From Limosilactobacillus kribbianus (GTDB lineage Bacteria; Bacillota; Bacilli; Lactobacillales; Lactobacillaceae), in contig NZ_JAOVYZ010000008.1 in NCBI RefSeq assembly GCF_026413145.1, forward strand, positions 1-50,953: a DNA stretch of 50,953 nt. The letters run 5' to 3'. Below the pieces are notes generated by a model. The model was given only the letters and a program-made list of their open reading frames with translations. It was not told where the DNA came from and ran no database searches. Positions within the stretch are counted from its first letter, which is position 1, and each line of letters opens with the position of its first letter. Positions 25,002 to 32,777 of this stretch are shown here, in pieces. Position numbers and translations under genes: made by a program.

Positions 25002-25676
25002 ATGAAGATTATGGTAATTGGCGCCTTTGGCCGGGTTGGACAAAAGGTTGTTCGATTAGCCCAAACACAGGGAATGCAAGTGACCGCGGTTAGTCATCAC
25101 GATCATCCGGAAGTCGATCTCGGTCAGGCAACTGTCTTAATCAAAGACGTCGAGGAACTGACGCAAAAAGAGATCACCGGCTATGATGCCATTCTAGATG
25201 CAACGGCCGGCTGGGATGAAGCCAGTGCAGCCAACATTTATCTTGGCCTCTGGCATCTTGCCCAATTGTTGAGTGGCTTTAAGAATCAGACGCGCCTGTT
25301 GAAGGTTGGCGGCACGAATACGCTTTATATTAATCCTGCACACACACAGACCCTTCAGAGCCTATCCAGCTATTACCCAGCAAAGTACAAGTTCATGTGT
25401 GACGCCCATCAAAAAGCACTCGATATTCTGCGGCGCTATTCTAATCTCTTGTGGACCTATGTTACCCCGGCATATAATTTTGACTCTCAGGGCCCGGCCA
25501 CCTATGCTTACCACGTCGAAGGAGAGGATTTTACGCCTAATTTAACGGGTGATGATGGCAAAGACGATTACATTAGTTACGCTGACTATGCTTATGGGAT
25601 TGTGGATTTGCTTGCTAATCACCGCTTCATTCGCCAACGGATCACCCTTGTTCATGGTGACAAGCCTGGTCAATAA
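25002..25676 (+). CDS. NAD(P)-binding oxidoreductase, atypical short-chain / NmrA-like
   Basis: A Rossmann-fold protein of 224 residues. The dinucleotide motif reads MVIGAFGRVGQKVVRL (GAxGxxG, residues 4-19). The later part has LKVGGTNTLY near residue 104 and a YADYAYGIVDLL block near residue 200, as in the YwnB/NmrA-type family. It starts 10 bases after the second paralogue with AAGTAGG before the ATG, and a strong terminator follows, so it closes the operon. The paralogues may supply or use its substrate; this is inferred from context. Confidence 0.83.
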   Translation: MKIMVIGAFGRVGQKVVRLAQTQGMQVTAVSHHDHPEVDLGQATVLIKDVEELTQKEITGYDAILDATAGWDEASAANIYLGLWHLAQLLSGFKNQTRLLKVGGTNTLYINPAHTQTLQSLSSYYPAKYKFMCDAHQKALDILRRYSNLLWTYVTPAYNFDSQGPATYAYHVEGEDFTPNLTGDDGKDDYISYADYAYGIVDLLANHRFIRQRITLVHGDKPGQ

Positions 25677-25690
25677 ACCAATTGGGAAAG

Positions 25691-25720
25691 GCAGCGCTTT
25701 GAGCAACGCTGCTTTTTTTT
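25691..25720 (+). terminator. Terminator of the TetR-flanked operon
   Basis: GCAGCG (25691-25696) pairs with CGCTGC (25707-25712), then eight T. Confidence 0.9.
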
Positions 25721-25747
25721 ACGTGCTCGCTACCGAGCCCTTATCAT

Positions 25748-25777
25748 TTGTCAGAGAAAAGCAAAGTGTGATATATT
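25748..25777 (+). promoter_or_regulatory. Promoter of GNAT copy 2
   Basis: -35 TTGTCA (25748-25753), 18-base spacer, -10 TATATT (25772-25777). Confidence 0.5.
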
Positions 25778-25843
25778 ATTATGGTTCTAATTATCAGCTG
25801 AGCGGTTTTGATAAGAAAAAAATAATGAAGGGATGATCAACAC

Positions 25844-26368
25844 ATGCAAATTAAGCAAGCAACGATGGATAATCTTGACCAAATCATTGAAATCCTGCGC
25901 GACGGCCGCGACCAGCTGGCCTCCCAAGGGATCGACCAGTGGCAAGGGGACTATCCCAACGTTGAACACGTCAAGGAAGATATCAATCACGGCTGGGCTT
26001 ACCTGGCTCAATCCGATGATGATGAAACGGTCGGCGCCCTGTCGATCGTGGAAGCACCGGATCATTCCTACGATGAGCTCGACGGTGACTGGCTCATCGA
26101 TACCGACAAGTACGTGGTGATCCACCGGGTTGCCATTCACTCTAACCACGCCGGTAAGGGCTATGCTTCAGCCCTCTTCACCAACGTGATCGACTACATT
26201 AAGACGAACCGGAAAGACATCAAGACGATCCGGATTGACACCCACGAAGATAACAAGATCATGCAGCACCTGATCACCAAGACTGGCTTTACCAAGGTTG
26301 GGATGCTCCATGGTGTTTACCGTCCAGAGGAAAATTCAATCGTTTACGCCATGCTGACTGGCAACTAA
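25844..26368 (+). CDS. GNAT family N-acetyltransferase, copy 2
   Basis: Paralogue of the gene at 15465. Both carry the motif A region HRVAIHSxHAGKGYASALF and the front block ILRDGRDQLA. By eye the two align without long gaps over their whole length with a majority of identical residues. This copy is a single-gene unit with its own promoter and terminator, while copy 1 is coupled to the triosephosphate isomerase paralogue. GAAGGGATGATCAAC precedes the ATG. The substrate is unknown. Confidence 0.88.
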   Translation: MQIKQATMDNLDQIIEILRDGRDQLASQGIDQWQGDYPNVEHVKEDINHGWAYLAQSDDDETVGALSIVEAPDHSYDELDGDWLIDTDKYVVIHRVAIHSNHAGKGYASALFTNVIDYIKTNRKDIKTIRIDTHEDNKIMQHLITKTGFTKVGMLHGVYRPEENSIVYAMLTGN

Positions 26369-26379
26369 AACACTATTGC

Positions 26380-26410
26380 GACGCCTTCTAAACGGAAGGC
26401 GCCTTTTCTT
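26380..26410 (+). terminator. Terminator of GNAT copy 2
   Basis: CGCCTTC (26382-26388) pairs with GAAGGCG (26395-26401), then CCTTTTCTTT. Confidence 0.8.
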
Positions 26411-26481
26411 TATTGGAATGGTCACGGCCCAATTGATCTGTTAAAATAAAACGTATTACGGATTTTGGGAAGTGATGAGCA

Positions 26482-27192
26482 ATGAAAAATGAACGACGGC
26501 AAAGTAATTTTCGCTTTGCCCTTCAGACCTCGAGCCCGGTTTTCTTTGGCTACGTGATCCTGGGGATTGGCTACGGACTGTACATGCATAATCTCGGTTT
26601 CTCGTTTTGGTATCCGACCCTGATGGCGCTGACGATCTACGGGGGCTCGGTCGAGTTTGTGATTGCCAACCTTCTGCTGCAGCATTTCGACCCGCTCAAC
26701 GTCTTCCTAATCACGGCCGTGGTGGGCTTTCGCCAGTTCTTCTACGGGATCTCGATGCTGACAAAGTATCCGCACCGGGGTTGGCGGAAGTGGTTTTTGC
26801 TCTTTGGGTTGACGGACGAGACCTTCGTCATCAACTACAACCTGTCCCACGTGCCGGATAACTGTGATCTGCGAACGGTCCAGCTCTGGATCACGGTCCT
26901 CGACTACTTCTACTGGGTGCTGGGCGCCTTCTTAGGGGGCTTTTTGGGCAGCGCGATGAACATCCAGATCAAGGGGCTGGACTTCGTGATGACGGCCCTC
27001 TTCATCGTTTTAGCCCTTGAACAGTTCCTCAAGGAGAAGACCCACGTCAGCTCGATCAGCGGGCTTGTGATCACCGTTACCTGTCTGTTGCTCTTTGGCA
27101 AGACCTACTTTCTGATCGCGACCCTGCTGATTTTGGTCGGCGAATACTATTACTTTTATCGGCGACGCGTGCGGGGAGGTGAGGGCCAATGA
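26482..27192 (+). CDS. azlC: Branched-chain amino acid exporter, large subunit AzlC
   Basis: Membrane protein of the LIV-E / AzlC family, which with AzlD exports branched-chain amino acids or analogues. The 236-residue sequence has several membrane segments, starting with SSPVFFGYVILGIGYGLYMH, and the family block GGSVEFVIANLL, AVVGFRQFFYGISML and GLTDETFVINY. The next gene overlaps it by four bases, the usual azlCD arrangement. Because azlD is out of frame (next entry), the pair may not work in this strain. Confidence 0.93.
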   Translation: MKNERRQSNFRFALQTSSPVFFGYVILGIGYGLYMHNLGFSFWYPTLMALTIYGGSVEFVIANLLLQHFDPLNVFLITAVVGFRQFFYGISMLTKYPHRGWRKWFLLFGLTDETFVINYNLSHVPDNCDLRTVQLWITVLDYFYWVLGAFLGGFLGSAMNIQIKGLDFVMTALFIVLALEQFLKEKTHVSSISGLVITVTCLLLFGKTYFLIATLLILVGEYYYFYRRRVRGGEGQ

Positions 27193-27528
27193 TGTTTTGG
27201 CAACGAGTGGTAACGATTGGCATCGCGGCGGTCACCAACTTTTTGACCCGCTATCTGCCATTTCGCCTTTTTACCTCCAGCAAGGACGAAGAGGATGAAC
27301 TCTCGCCCTTCATCAAGGGGCTTGGGGAGTTCCTGCCGGCGGCAATTATGAGCATGCTGGTCGTCTACTGCTACCGCAACATTAACCTGCTGGGGGGGCA
27401 ATCACGGCTTGCCGGACCTAATCGCCGGCCTGATCACCGTCCTGGTGCACCTCTGGCGGCGGAGCATGTTTCTCTCACTGATTGTCGGGACGGTTTCCTA
27501 CATTCTATTAATTAACTTTGCCTTTTAA
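27189..27528 (+). pseudogene. azlD: azlD, frameshifted at a run of seven G
   Basis: The small partner of AzlC, with about four membrane segments. The frame reads normally from ATG 27189 (MMFWQRVVTIGIAAVTNF...) to YRNINLLGG and then becomes Arg/Pro-rich and stops at 27515. Removing one base from GGGGGGG at 27392-27398 restores NHGLPDLIAGLITVLVHLW, then RRSMFLSLIVGTVSYILLI and NFAF with a TAA at 27526, a typical AzlD end and the right length (112 residues). It is a +1 frameshift in a homopolymer: real mutation, phase switch or sequencing error. Confidence 0.88.
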
Positions 27529-27532
27529 ACAA

Positions 27533-27570
27533 AAACGTCGATCGCAAATTACTGCGAGCGGCGCTTTTTA
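27533..27570. terminator. Terminator between azlD and the LysR gene
   Basis: CGTCGATCGCA and TGCGAGCGGCG arms pair with one mismatch and one G-U pair; T-run to the right, A-run to the left. It overlaps the end of the LysR gene by a few bases. Confidence 0.65.
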
Positions 27571-28446
27571 GTTGCTGTGATCGGCGACGAATTGCAGGAA
27601 GGCTTCGGCGGCCGGTGAAAGGGTGCGGTTCTTCTTCCATACCAGAACGTGGCCGGTTGAGGTTGTGGGACTGAAGGGGACAAAGGCCAGTGAGGGGTCG
27701 TGGTAGAGGTTGAGAATACCGCCGATGGCCAGGCCGTAGTATTGGCCGGAACGAATCAGCTCCATGGCGTTGTTCGGCAGGTTGTTGCTGACCTTGGCGT
27801 TGAGCTTGCGAAGATCCAATTTGAGGATGTCGCTGACTTGGTCCCTGACGATGTTGCGGTGGGGGATAATCAGTGGCAGCTTGGAGAGGTCGTCCTTGGT
27901 GAAGGATTTGCGTTGGGCCAGTGGATCGTCGGCGCGGAGGATGATTCCCCATTGCTCGTGGACGGGGAGAACCAGGTAGTTGTACTTAGCGGCCTCGACT
28001 GGTTCGATCAGGCAGGCCAGCTCGGTTTCAGCCTCGTCGATCTGGCGGCGAAGGACGTCGCCGTCACCATCAAAAAGGTTGAAAAAGACGTCGGGGTGCT
28101 GCTGCTGAAACTGGTTGACGAGCTGCATCAAAAACGCTGAGGCATTGGAGACGACGCAGCCGAGGTTGACGGTCCCGGTGAGGGCATCCCCCTTTTGGTG
28201 CAGTTCCTCTTCGGTCTGGTCGAGGAGCTGGAGGATTGTTGTTGCCCGTCGCTGAAAAAGCACGCCGGCACGGGTTAGCTGCATGCGTCGCTGGTTGCGG
28301 TCGAAGAGGGTGGCGTTCAGCTCGTGCTCCAGGTCCATGATCTGCCGGGAGAGGGTTGGCTGGGTGACGTGCAGCTGTTTGGCGGCCTTTGTGATATTAT
28401 TAGTTTGAGCAACGGTTAAAAAGTATTTCAAAACGCGGGTATCCAC
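27568..28446 (-). CDS. LysR family transcriptional regulator
   Basis: 292-residue LysR regulator: N-terminal helix-turn-helix (NNITKAAKQLHVTQPTLSRQ, about residues 16-35) and an effector-binding C-terminal domain. The start is GTG at 28446 after TAGGAGG. It is divergent from the flavodoxin-like gene with a 57-base spacer, so it most likely controls that gene and the decarboxylase-like gene behind it. LysR boxes (T-N11-A) cannot be picked out with certainty in the AT-rich spacer. Confidence 0.92.
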   Translation of the reverse strand: MDTRVLKYFLTVAQTNNITKAAKQLHVTQPTLSRQIMDLEHELNATLFDRNQRRMQLTRAGVLFQRRATTILQLLDQTEEELHQKGDALTGTVNLGCVVSNASAFLMQLVNQFQQQHPDVFFNLFDGDGDVLRRQIDEAETELACLIEPVEAAKYNYLVLPVHEQWGIILRADDPLAQRKSFTKDDLSKLPLIIPHRNIVRDQVSDILKLDLRKLNAKVSNNLPNNAMELIRSGQYYGLAIGGILNLYHDPSLAFVPFSPTTSTGHVLVWKKNRTLSPAAEAFLQFVADHSN

Positions 28447-28503
28447 AAACGTACCTCCTAAATTAGGTTAATAAATTAATTATAGCGCAAAGGGGACCTT
28501 CAC

Positions 28504-29049
28504 ATGGCAAAACAAGCACTGATTCTGTATTATTCCCAATTTGATACTACGGCCAAGGTGGCCAGCCAGATTCACCGGTTGACCGGGGCCGACATTCTAC
28601 GGGTTCGGGTGGCACCCGGAACTTTTCCGGACGACATGAACGCGACCGACAAGGTTTACCGCCAGCAGCGCGCCAGTGGTGACCTGCCGGTACTGATCAC
28701 CAAGCTGCCGGACCTCAGCTACTATGACACGATCCTTGTCGGGGGCCCGGTTTGGGGCGGCCAAATTTCGTCACCGGTTATGCGACTGCTGGTCATGCTC
28801 CAGGGTTATCATGGCACGGTGGCGCCCTTTAGCACCGGCTGGAGCGATACCGGTAATTACCAGCAGGACTTTGTTGCCCATGCTGGCAAGCTGCGGGTCG
28901 GGCCCGGCTATCACATTCTGACCCACGCCAATCCGCGTTTTGATTCGGCGAGCCTGGCATCCTGGTTCTCCCACATTGCCATCACCAAGGGAACCAGCGA
29001 ATGGCTGGAAAAGGTTGACGACGCTTACTACGACAAGCTGAGCAAGTAA
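28504..29049 (+). CDS. Flavodoxin-like protein
   Basis: FMN-binding electron carrier or NAD(P)H-quinone-type flavoprotein. The phosphate-binding loop is YYSQFDTTAKVA near residue 9, the isoalloxazine loops are VGGPVWGGQISSPV near residue 80 and FSTGWSDTGNY near residue 108. Length 181 residues matches the flavodoxin_4 group. AAAGGGGACC precedes the ATG. It is followed 26 bases later by the carboxymuconolactone-decarboxylase-like gene. Confidence 0.88.
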   Translation: MAKQALILYYSQFDTTAKVASQIHRLTGADILRVRVAPGTFPDDMNATDKVYRQQRASGDLPVLITKLPDLSYYDTILVGGPVWGGQISSPVMRLLVMLQGYHGTVAPFSTGWSDTGNYQQDFVAHAGKLRVGPGYHILTHANPRFDSASLASWFSHIAITKGTSEWLEKVDDAYYDKLSK

Positions 29050-29075
29050 TTAAGATTGAAGGGAGCTTGATTCAA

Positions 29076-29396
29076 ATGGCAAAGAAACAAACTGCAGGTC
29101 GCGACCAACTCGGTGATTTTGCCCCGAAGTTCGCAGAATTAAACGATGACGTCCTCTTTGGCCAGGTGTGGTCGCGGGAAAAGGAACTCAGTCCACGTGA
29201 CCGGAGCTTCCTGACCGTCACCGCCCTGATCACTAAGGGAGCCTTTGAACAGCTGCCTTACCACATGCAGACGGCGAAGAAGAACGGGATCACCAAGCAA
29301 GAGATTGCCGAAATGATTACCCAGTTGGCGTTCTATGTTGGCTGGCCGAATGCCTGGAGTGCTTTTGCCGTTGCCAAGAAGGTTTGGGACGATTAA
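29076..29396 (+). CDS. Carboxymuconolactone decarboxylase family protein
   Basis: A small all-helical protein (106 residues) of the CMD/AhpD superfamily: LSPRDRSFLTVTALITKG near residue 37, HMQTAKKNGITKQEIAEMI near residue 60 and GWPNAWSAFAVAKKV near the end. It has no Cys, so it is the gamma-CMD type and not an AhpD-type thiol peroxidase partner. ATG at 29076 is preferred; a TTG at 29067 is too close to GAAGGGAG. It forms a unit with the flavodoxin-like gene; the real reaction is unknown. Confidence 0.88.
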   Translation: MAKKQTAGRDQLGDFAPKFAELNDDVLFGQVWSREKELSPRDRSFLTVTALITKGAFEQLPYHMQTAKKNGITKQEIAEMITQLAFYVGWPNAWSAFAVAKKVWDD

Positions 29397-29832
29397 GCAA
29401 AATGTTCGTGGACGTTGGTATATCAACGTTTGTTAGTACTTGTTGTTCCAACAGCGTTTATCATGTGTTATGACAACACTCTTGGAAATTAAAACAAATA
29501 AGGGCCCAAACAACTTTTTGAAATATTTGTGGGCACATTGAGAGATGCCCCTATGTGTTGGCAAATTAAGCATATAGGGAATTTTAGACGACTAAAAACT
29601 TCATCAATACACTAGCAGCGGAACCGCAATCAGGAGTGATTTCCGTTGTTTTTGTTTTAAAATATAGCAAAAACAAGTCTTTAAGATTAAGACAAAGTAG
29701 GTCTGAGTTGATTATAGCCTTATTTTAGCTTAAATGGACACCTGTTGACCTTGCGACATATTGCACAATTGGTAATAATAGTAGTGGTAAATAATTATTA
29801 CTATTAAAAAATTATTTTGCAGGGGGATCATC
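29397..29832. other. AT-rich spacer with several stem-loops, no gene seen
   Basis: No coding frame is supported. Structures seen are ACGTTG-N6-CAACGT near 29412-29429, CCCTAT and ATAGGG arms near 29548-29580, and a GCGGAA / TTCCGT hairpin with a T-rich tail near 29608-29655 that may be the terminator of the flavodoxin unit. Close to the TetR start, AATAGTA and TACTATT arms (about 29776-29806) form an AT-rich dyad that could be its operator. Base composition falls here and stays low to about 32.6 kb. Confidence 0.5.
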
Positions 29833-30393
29833 ATGCGACAAAAAGAAAACCAGCGGGTGAAGTTAACTAAGCGCCTTTTGAAAGAGAGCTTGCTTAGCTT
29901 AATGGAAAAAGAAAAGGTTGAGAATATCTCTGTCTGTGAATTGTGTTCTACTGCGGGAATCAATCGGTCAACTTTTTATAAGCATTATGGAAAACCGTAT
30001 GACGTTCTTGCTGACATGGAACAGGATATGATCAATGACCTGTCGAAAATCTGGAAAGAAAAAGTTTCCGGGCAGTGGACGTTTAGTAAAGGAGTTGAAT
30101 TGCTCAGTACTTACCTGAAAGAACACGCGCGACTTACTAAATTACTCCTTCGTGACCGGCGAACTGATTTGGAATTTGCCAACAAGTTAATTGGCTCTGA
30201 ACATGTTAAGAAAATGTACGGTCGTTTACTGACAGATGTTAAAGATTCAGAAAGTCGGCGTCTAATCATGACCTTTTCAACAACTGGCGTCTATCAAATG
30301 ATTCGACAGTGGCTATTAGACGATAGCTCAAAATCTCCGCAAGAACTCGGCGAGCTTGCTGAGCAAATGGTCTCAATTATTATGAAAGATTAG
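29833..30393 (+). CDS. TetR/AcrR family transcriptional regulator
   Basis: 186-residue regulator with the helix-turn-helix ISVCELCSTAGINRSTFYKH at about residues 33-52 and a TetR_C-type helical domain. GCAGGGGGATCATC precedes the ATG. It lies 156 bases before the flavin/Fe-S reductase gene in the same direction and both share a low GC content, so it probably controls that gene, perhaps in response to its substrate. Confidence 0.9.
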   Translation: MRQKENQRVKLTKRLLKESLLSLMEKEKVENISVCELCSTAGINRSTFYKHYGKPYDVLADMEQDMINDLSKIWKEKVSGQWTFSKGVELLSTYLKEHARLTKLLLRDRRTDLEFANKLIGSEHVKKMYGRLLTDVKDSESRRLIMTFSTTGVYQMIRQWLLDDSSKSPQELGELAEQMVSIIMKD

Positions 30394-30476
30394 GGAAGAC
30401 GTCAATAAATTTTGTGAAGAATCATACATTTCGCCTGGGTTTGTTGGCTTTACACCAATTCGACTGCAACTGTTTG

Positions 30477-30505
30477 TTGCTAAATCGACAATCGTTGCCT
30501 ATATT
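30477..30505 (+). promoter_or_regulatory. Promoter of the flavin/Fe-S reductase gene
   Basis: -35 TTGCTA (30477-30482), 17-base spacer, -10 TATATT (30500-30505), 45 bases before the start. A separate promoter makes the reductase gene independent of its upstream TetR gene. Confidence 0.5.
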
Positions 30506-30549
30506 GAAGATAAGGTGTGCACATCCAACTAAACCGAGGAGGAACTATT

Positions 30550-32556
30550 ATGAATTCTCATTATCATGCGCTGTTCCAACGTGGAAAAATTGGAAATGTT
30601 GAACTAAAGAACCGGATTTTCAAGCCGGCTGCTGAAGACAGTTGTTCAGGCGACGGTTTTGTTCCTGACTATCTTTGGCAGTTCTATGCTGAAGAAGCGA
30701 AGGGTGGTGCTGGGCTGATCATTTGTGGCCTTTACATTGCTACCACAATGGAAAAGTCTGGTTTAGATCGTCACCCAGTTCTGACAGATGATACAAAGGT
30801 TCCGGGATTCAGCATGATTGCTCAAGCAATTAAGGATAACGGAGCTAAGGCCTGCTGTCAGTTAGGTCACCTTGGTTCTCATGGTGATCCTTCCGTGCCA
30901 GGTGAACACCGGTGTGTATCTTACGGGCCGCTTGAAATCCCGGGCGCCGAAGAATGGTTTACTATTTTCAATAATGCTTACTGGCATATGAAGCCACCAT
31001 ACCCATACAAGGAATACACGATTGATGAGATTCACCAACTCGTTAGTGACTATGGTGATGCGGCATTACGGGCTAAGAAGGCCGGCTTTGACATGGTCGA
31101 AGTTCATGCCGGACACCGTCACGGATTGGGCTGCTTCTTATCGCCACTGACCAACTGGCGAAACGATGAATACGGTGGCTCCGTTGAAAAGCGGGCACGA
31201 GTCCTGTACGAAATTATTGATAACATTCAGCAAAAATGTGGGAAGAATTTCCCAATTATTGTTCGGCTTAATGGTCGCGATGGTGGAGGGGCTCTTCACT
31301 ACCAGGATGGCATTAAGAAGGGCCAACAGATCGAAGATACCATTCAGATTGCAAAGCACTTGGAAAAGCAAGGGGTTGCTGCTCTGAATATCTCAATTCA
31401 AGATACCGTTATCCCAATGCAACACATTTCTTACGGAATTGCTGTTGATGGTGCTAGTCAAGTAAGAAAAGCAGTTAACATTCCGGTCTTAACCGCTGGA
31501 TCAGTCCAAGTGCCAGAATTTGGTGAAAAAGTGATTGAAAACGGCGACGCGGACTTTGTCGGAACCGCCCGGCAGATGTACGCGGATCCGGCATGGCCAA
31601 AGAAGGCAATGCGGGGATTACGAGACGATATCAAACCATGTATTCGGTGCATGGAATGTGCTAACCCAGAACGTCACTCCTGGAACGGTCCACTGGTCTG
31701 CACGGTTAACCCTGCTGTTGGTAAACCAGGAATGGAAATTAAGCCTGCTAAGGTGAAGCGAAATGTTGCCGTCGTTGGTGGTGGACCTGCCGGGATGGAG
31801 GCCGCTCGGGTTCTCTCTTTGCGGGGCCACAAGGTTACTCTCTTTGAAAAGAGAAAGCTCGGCAGGATGCTCTATGAAGCTGCTACGCCTGACTTTAAGC
31901 AGGATATCCGAAAACTGATTAAGTATTATGACCGGCAGATGAATAAGTTGGCGATCGATTGCCGTCACAAGGAAGCCACCATTGATGACTTAAGAGATTA
32001 TGATGCAATTGTTGTTGCTACCGGTTCAAATCCGGTCAAGGTACCGGTACCAGGCTCTGATGGTGATAATGTCTATTCTGCGGTTGGTCTACTGGCGGAT
32101 TGCTTCGTAAAGAAGACCGGTTTGCCAGACATCGGTGAACACGTAACGATTATTGGTGGTGGTTCCGTTGGTGTTGAAACGGCAATTTGGCTTGCTCAGC
32201 AAGGAAAGAAGCCAACAGTTATCGAAATGCGTGATAAGGTTTTGGCCGGTGAAATGCATATCACTTTAGCTGAAGATCTTGGCCTGATCAAGAAATACGG
32301 CATTGATATTTTAACCAACCGGAAGCTGAAGAGCATCCAAAAAGATTCCGTCACAATTACTGATGCAGATGGCAAGGATCAAGTATTAGATTCTGATTCG
32401 GTCGTGATGGCCGCTGGATTGCGGGCAAACGACTCGTTAAAGGATCAACTTGATCGGGAACTGGATGCAGAAATTTATCCGGTTGGTGACTGTGAAGGCC
32501 CACGAAAGATCTATGATGCCATTCACGAAGGTTACCAAGCAGCCTTAGAAATCTAA
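30550..32556 (+). CDS. Old yellow enzyme-type FMN / [4Fe-4S] / FAD reductase (2-enoate or dienoyl-CoA reductase family)
   Basis: NAD(P)H-dependent reductase of carbon-carbon double bonds. Residues 1 to about 355 form the FMN barrel, with the active-site region VEVHAGHRHGLGCFLSPLTN and EYGGSVEKRAR. The Fe-S ligands are C364, C367, C370 and C384, spaced x2, x2, x13; in E. coli 2,4-dienoyl-CoA reductase I recall x2, x3, x11, so the loop differs. A FAD motif (VVGGGPAGMEAARV) is near residue 405 and an NAD(P) motif (IIGGGSVGVETAIW) near residue 535. Length is 668 residues. GAGGAGG precedes the ATG. Similar lactobacillar enzymes include phenolic or hydroxycinnamic acid reductases; substrate not proven here. 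Confidence 0.9.
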   Translation: MNSHYHALFQRGKIGNVELKNRIFKPAAEDSCSGDGFVPDYLWQFYAEEAKGGAGLIICGLYIATTMEKSGLDRHPVLTDDTKVPGFSMIAQAIKDNGAKACCQLGHLGSHGDPSVPGEHRCVSYGPLEIPGAEEWFTIFNNAYWHMKPPYPYKEYTIDEIHQLVSDYGDAALRAKKAGFDMVEVHAGHRHGLGCFLSPLTNWRNDEYGGSVEKRARVLYEIIDNIQQKCGKNFPIIVRLNGRDGGGALHYQDGIKKGQQIEDTIQIAKHLEKQGVAALNISIQDTVIPMQHISYGIAVDGASQVRKAVNIPVLTAGSVQVPEFGEKVIENGDADFVGTARQMYADPAWPKKAMRGLRDDIKPCIRCMECANPERHSWNGPLVCTVNPAVGKPGMEIKPAKVKRNVAVVGGGPAGMEAARVLSLRGHKVTLFEKRKLGRMLYEAATPDFKQDIRKLIKYYDRQMNKLAIDCRHKEATIDDLRDYDAIVVATGSNPVKVPVPGSDGDNVYSAVGLLADCFVKKTGLPDIGEHVTIIGGGSVGVETAIWLAQQGKKPTVIEMRDKVLAGEMHITLAEDLGLIKKYGIDILTNRKLKSIQKDSVTITDADGKDQVLDSDSVVMAAGLRANDSLKDQLDRELDAEIYPVGDCEGPRKIYDAIHEGYQAALEI

Positions 32557-32617
32557 CAGTAACAGTCTATTCGTAAATTATTAGTCCTCATAAAAACAGC
32601 TAATCTTAAATAATATT

Positions 32618-32658
32618 CAGAAGGCCTGACTATCGCGCCATGACAGTCAGGCCTTCTG
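32618..32658 (+). terminator. Hairpin after the reductase gene
   Basis: CAGAAGGCCTGACT (32618-32631) pairs perfectly over 14 bp with AGTCAGGCCTTCTG (32645-32658); the T-run is short. Confidence 0.75.
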
Positions 32659-32714
32659 CTATTTCTCTGACTCATAAATATACTTCTTATGCGCCAATAT
32701 AAGAATATTTATTC

Positions 32715-32742
32715 TTGCAATCTAAAAGCCAGATGTTATAAT
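32715..32742 (+). promoter_or_regulatory. Promoter of the aminotransferase operon
   Basis: -35 TTGCAA (32715-32720), 16-base spacer, extended -10 TGT TATAAT (TATAAT at 32737-32742), 36 bases before the start codon. Confidence 0.6.
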
Positions 32743-32777
32743 TCTAATTAACTTTTAATCTAAGGGGGGGTCAAACG

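Noticed and set aside
27512-27952. 146-codon minus-strand frame at the azlD / LysR border
   Set aside because: Overlaps the LysR gene in another frame, rich in Pro, Gln and Arg, no start signal.
29402-29473. Short ATG frame after the CMD-type gene (MFVDVGISTFV...)
   Set aside because: 23 codons, no ribosome binding site, overlaps a hairpin.
30414-30602. 62-codon plus-strand frame before the reductase
   Set aside because: It overlaps the reductase promoter and start in another frame and has no ribosome binding site.
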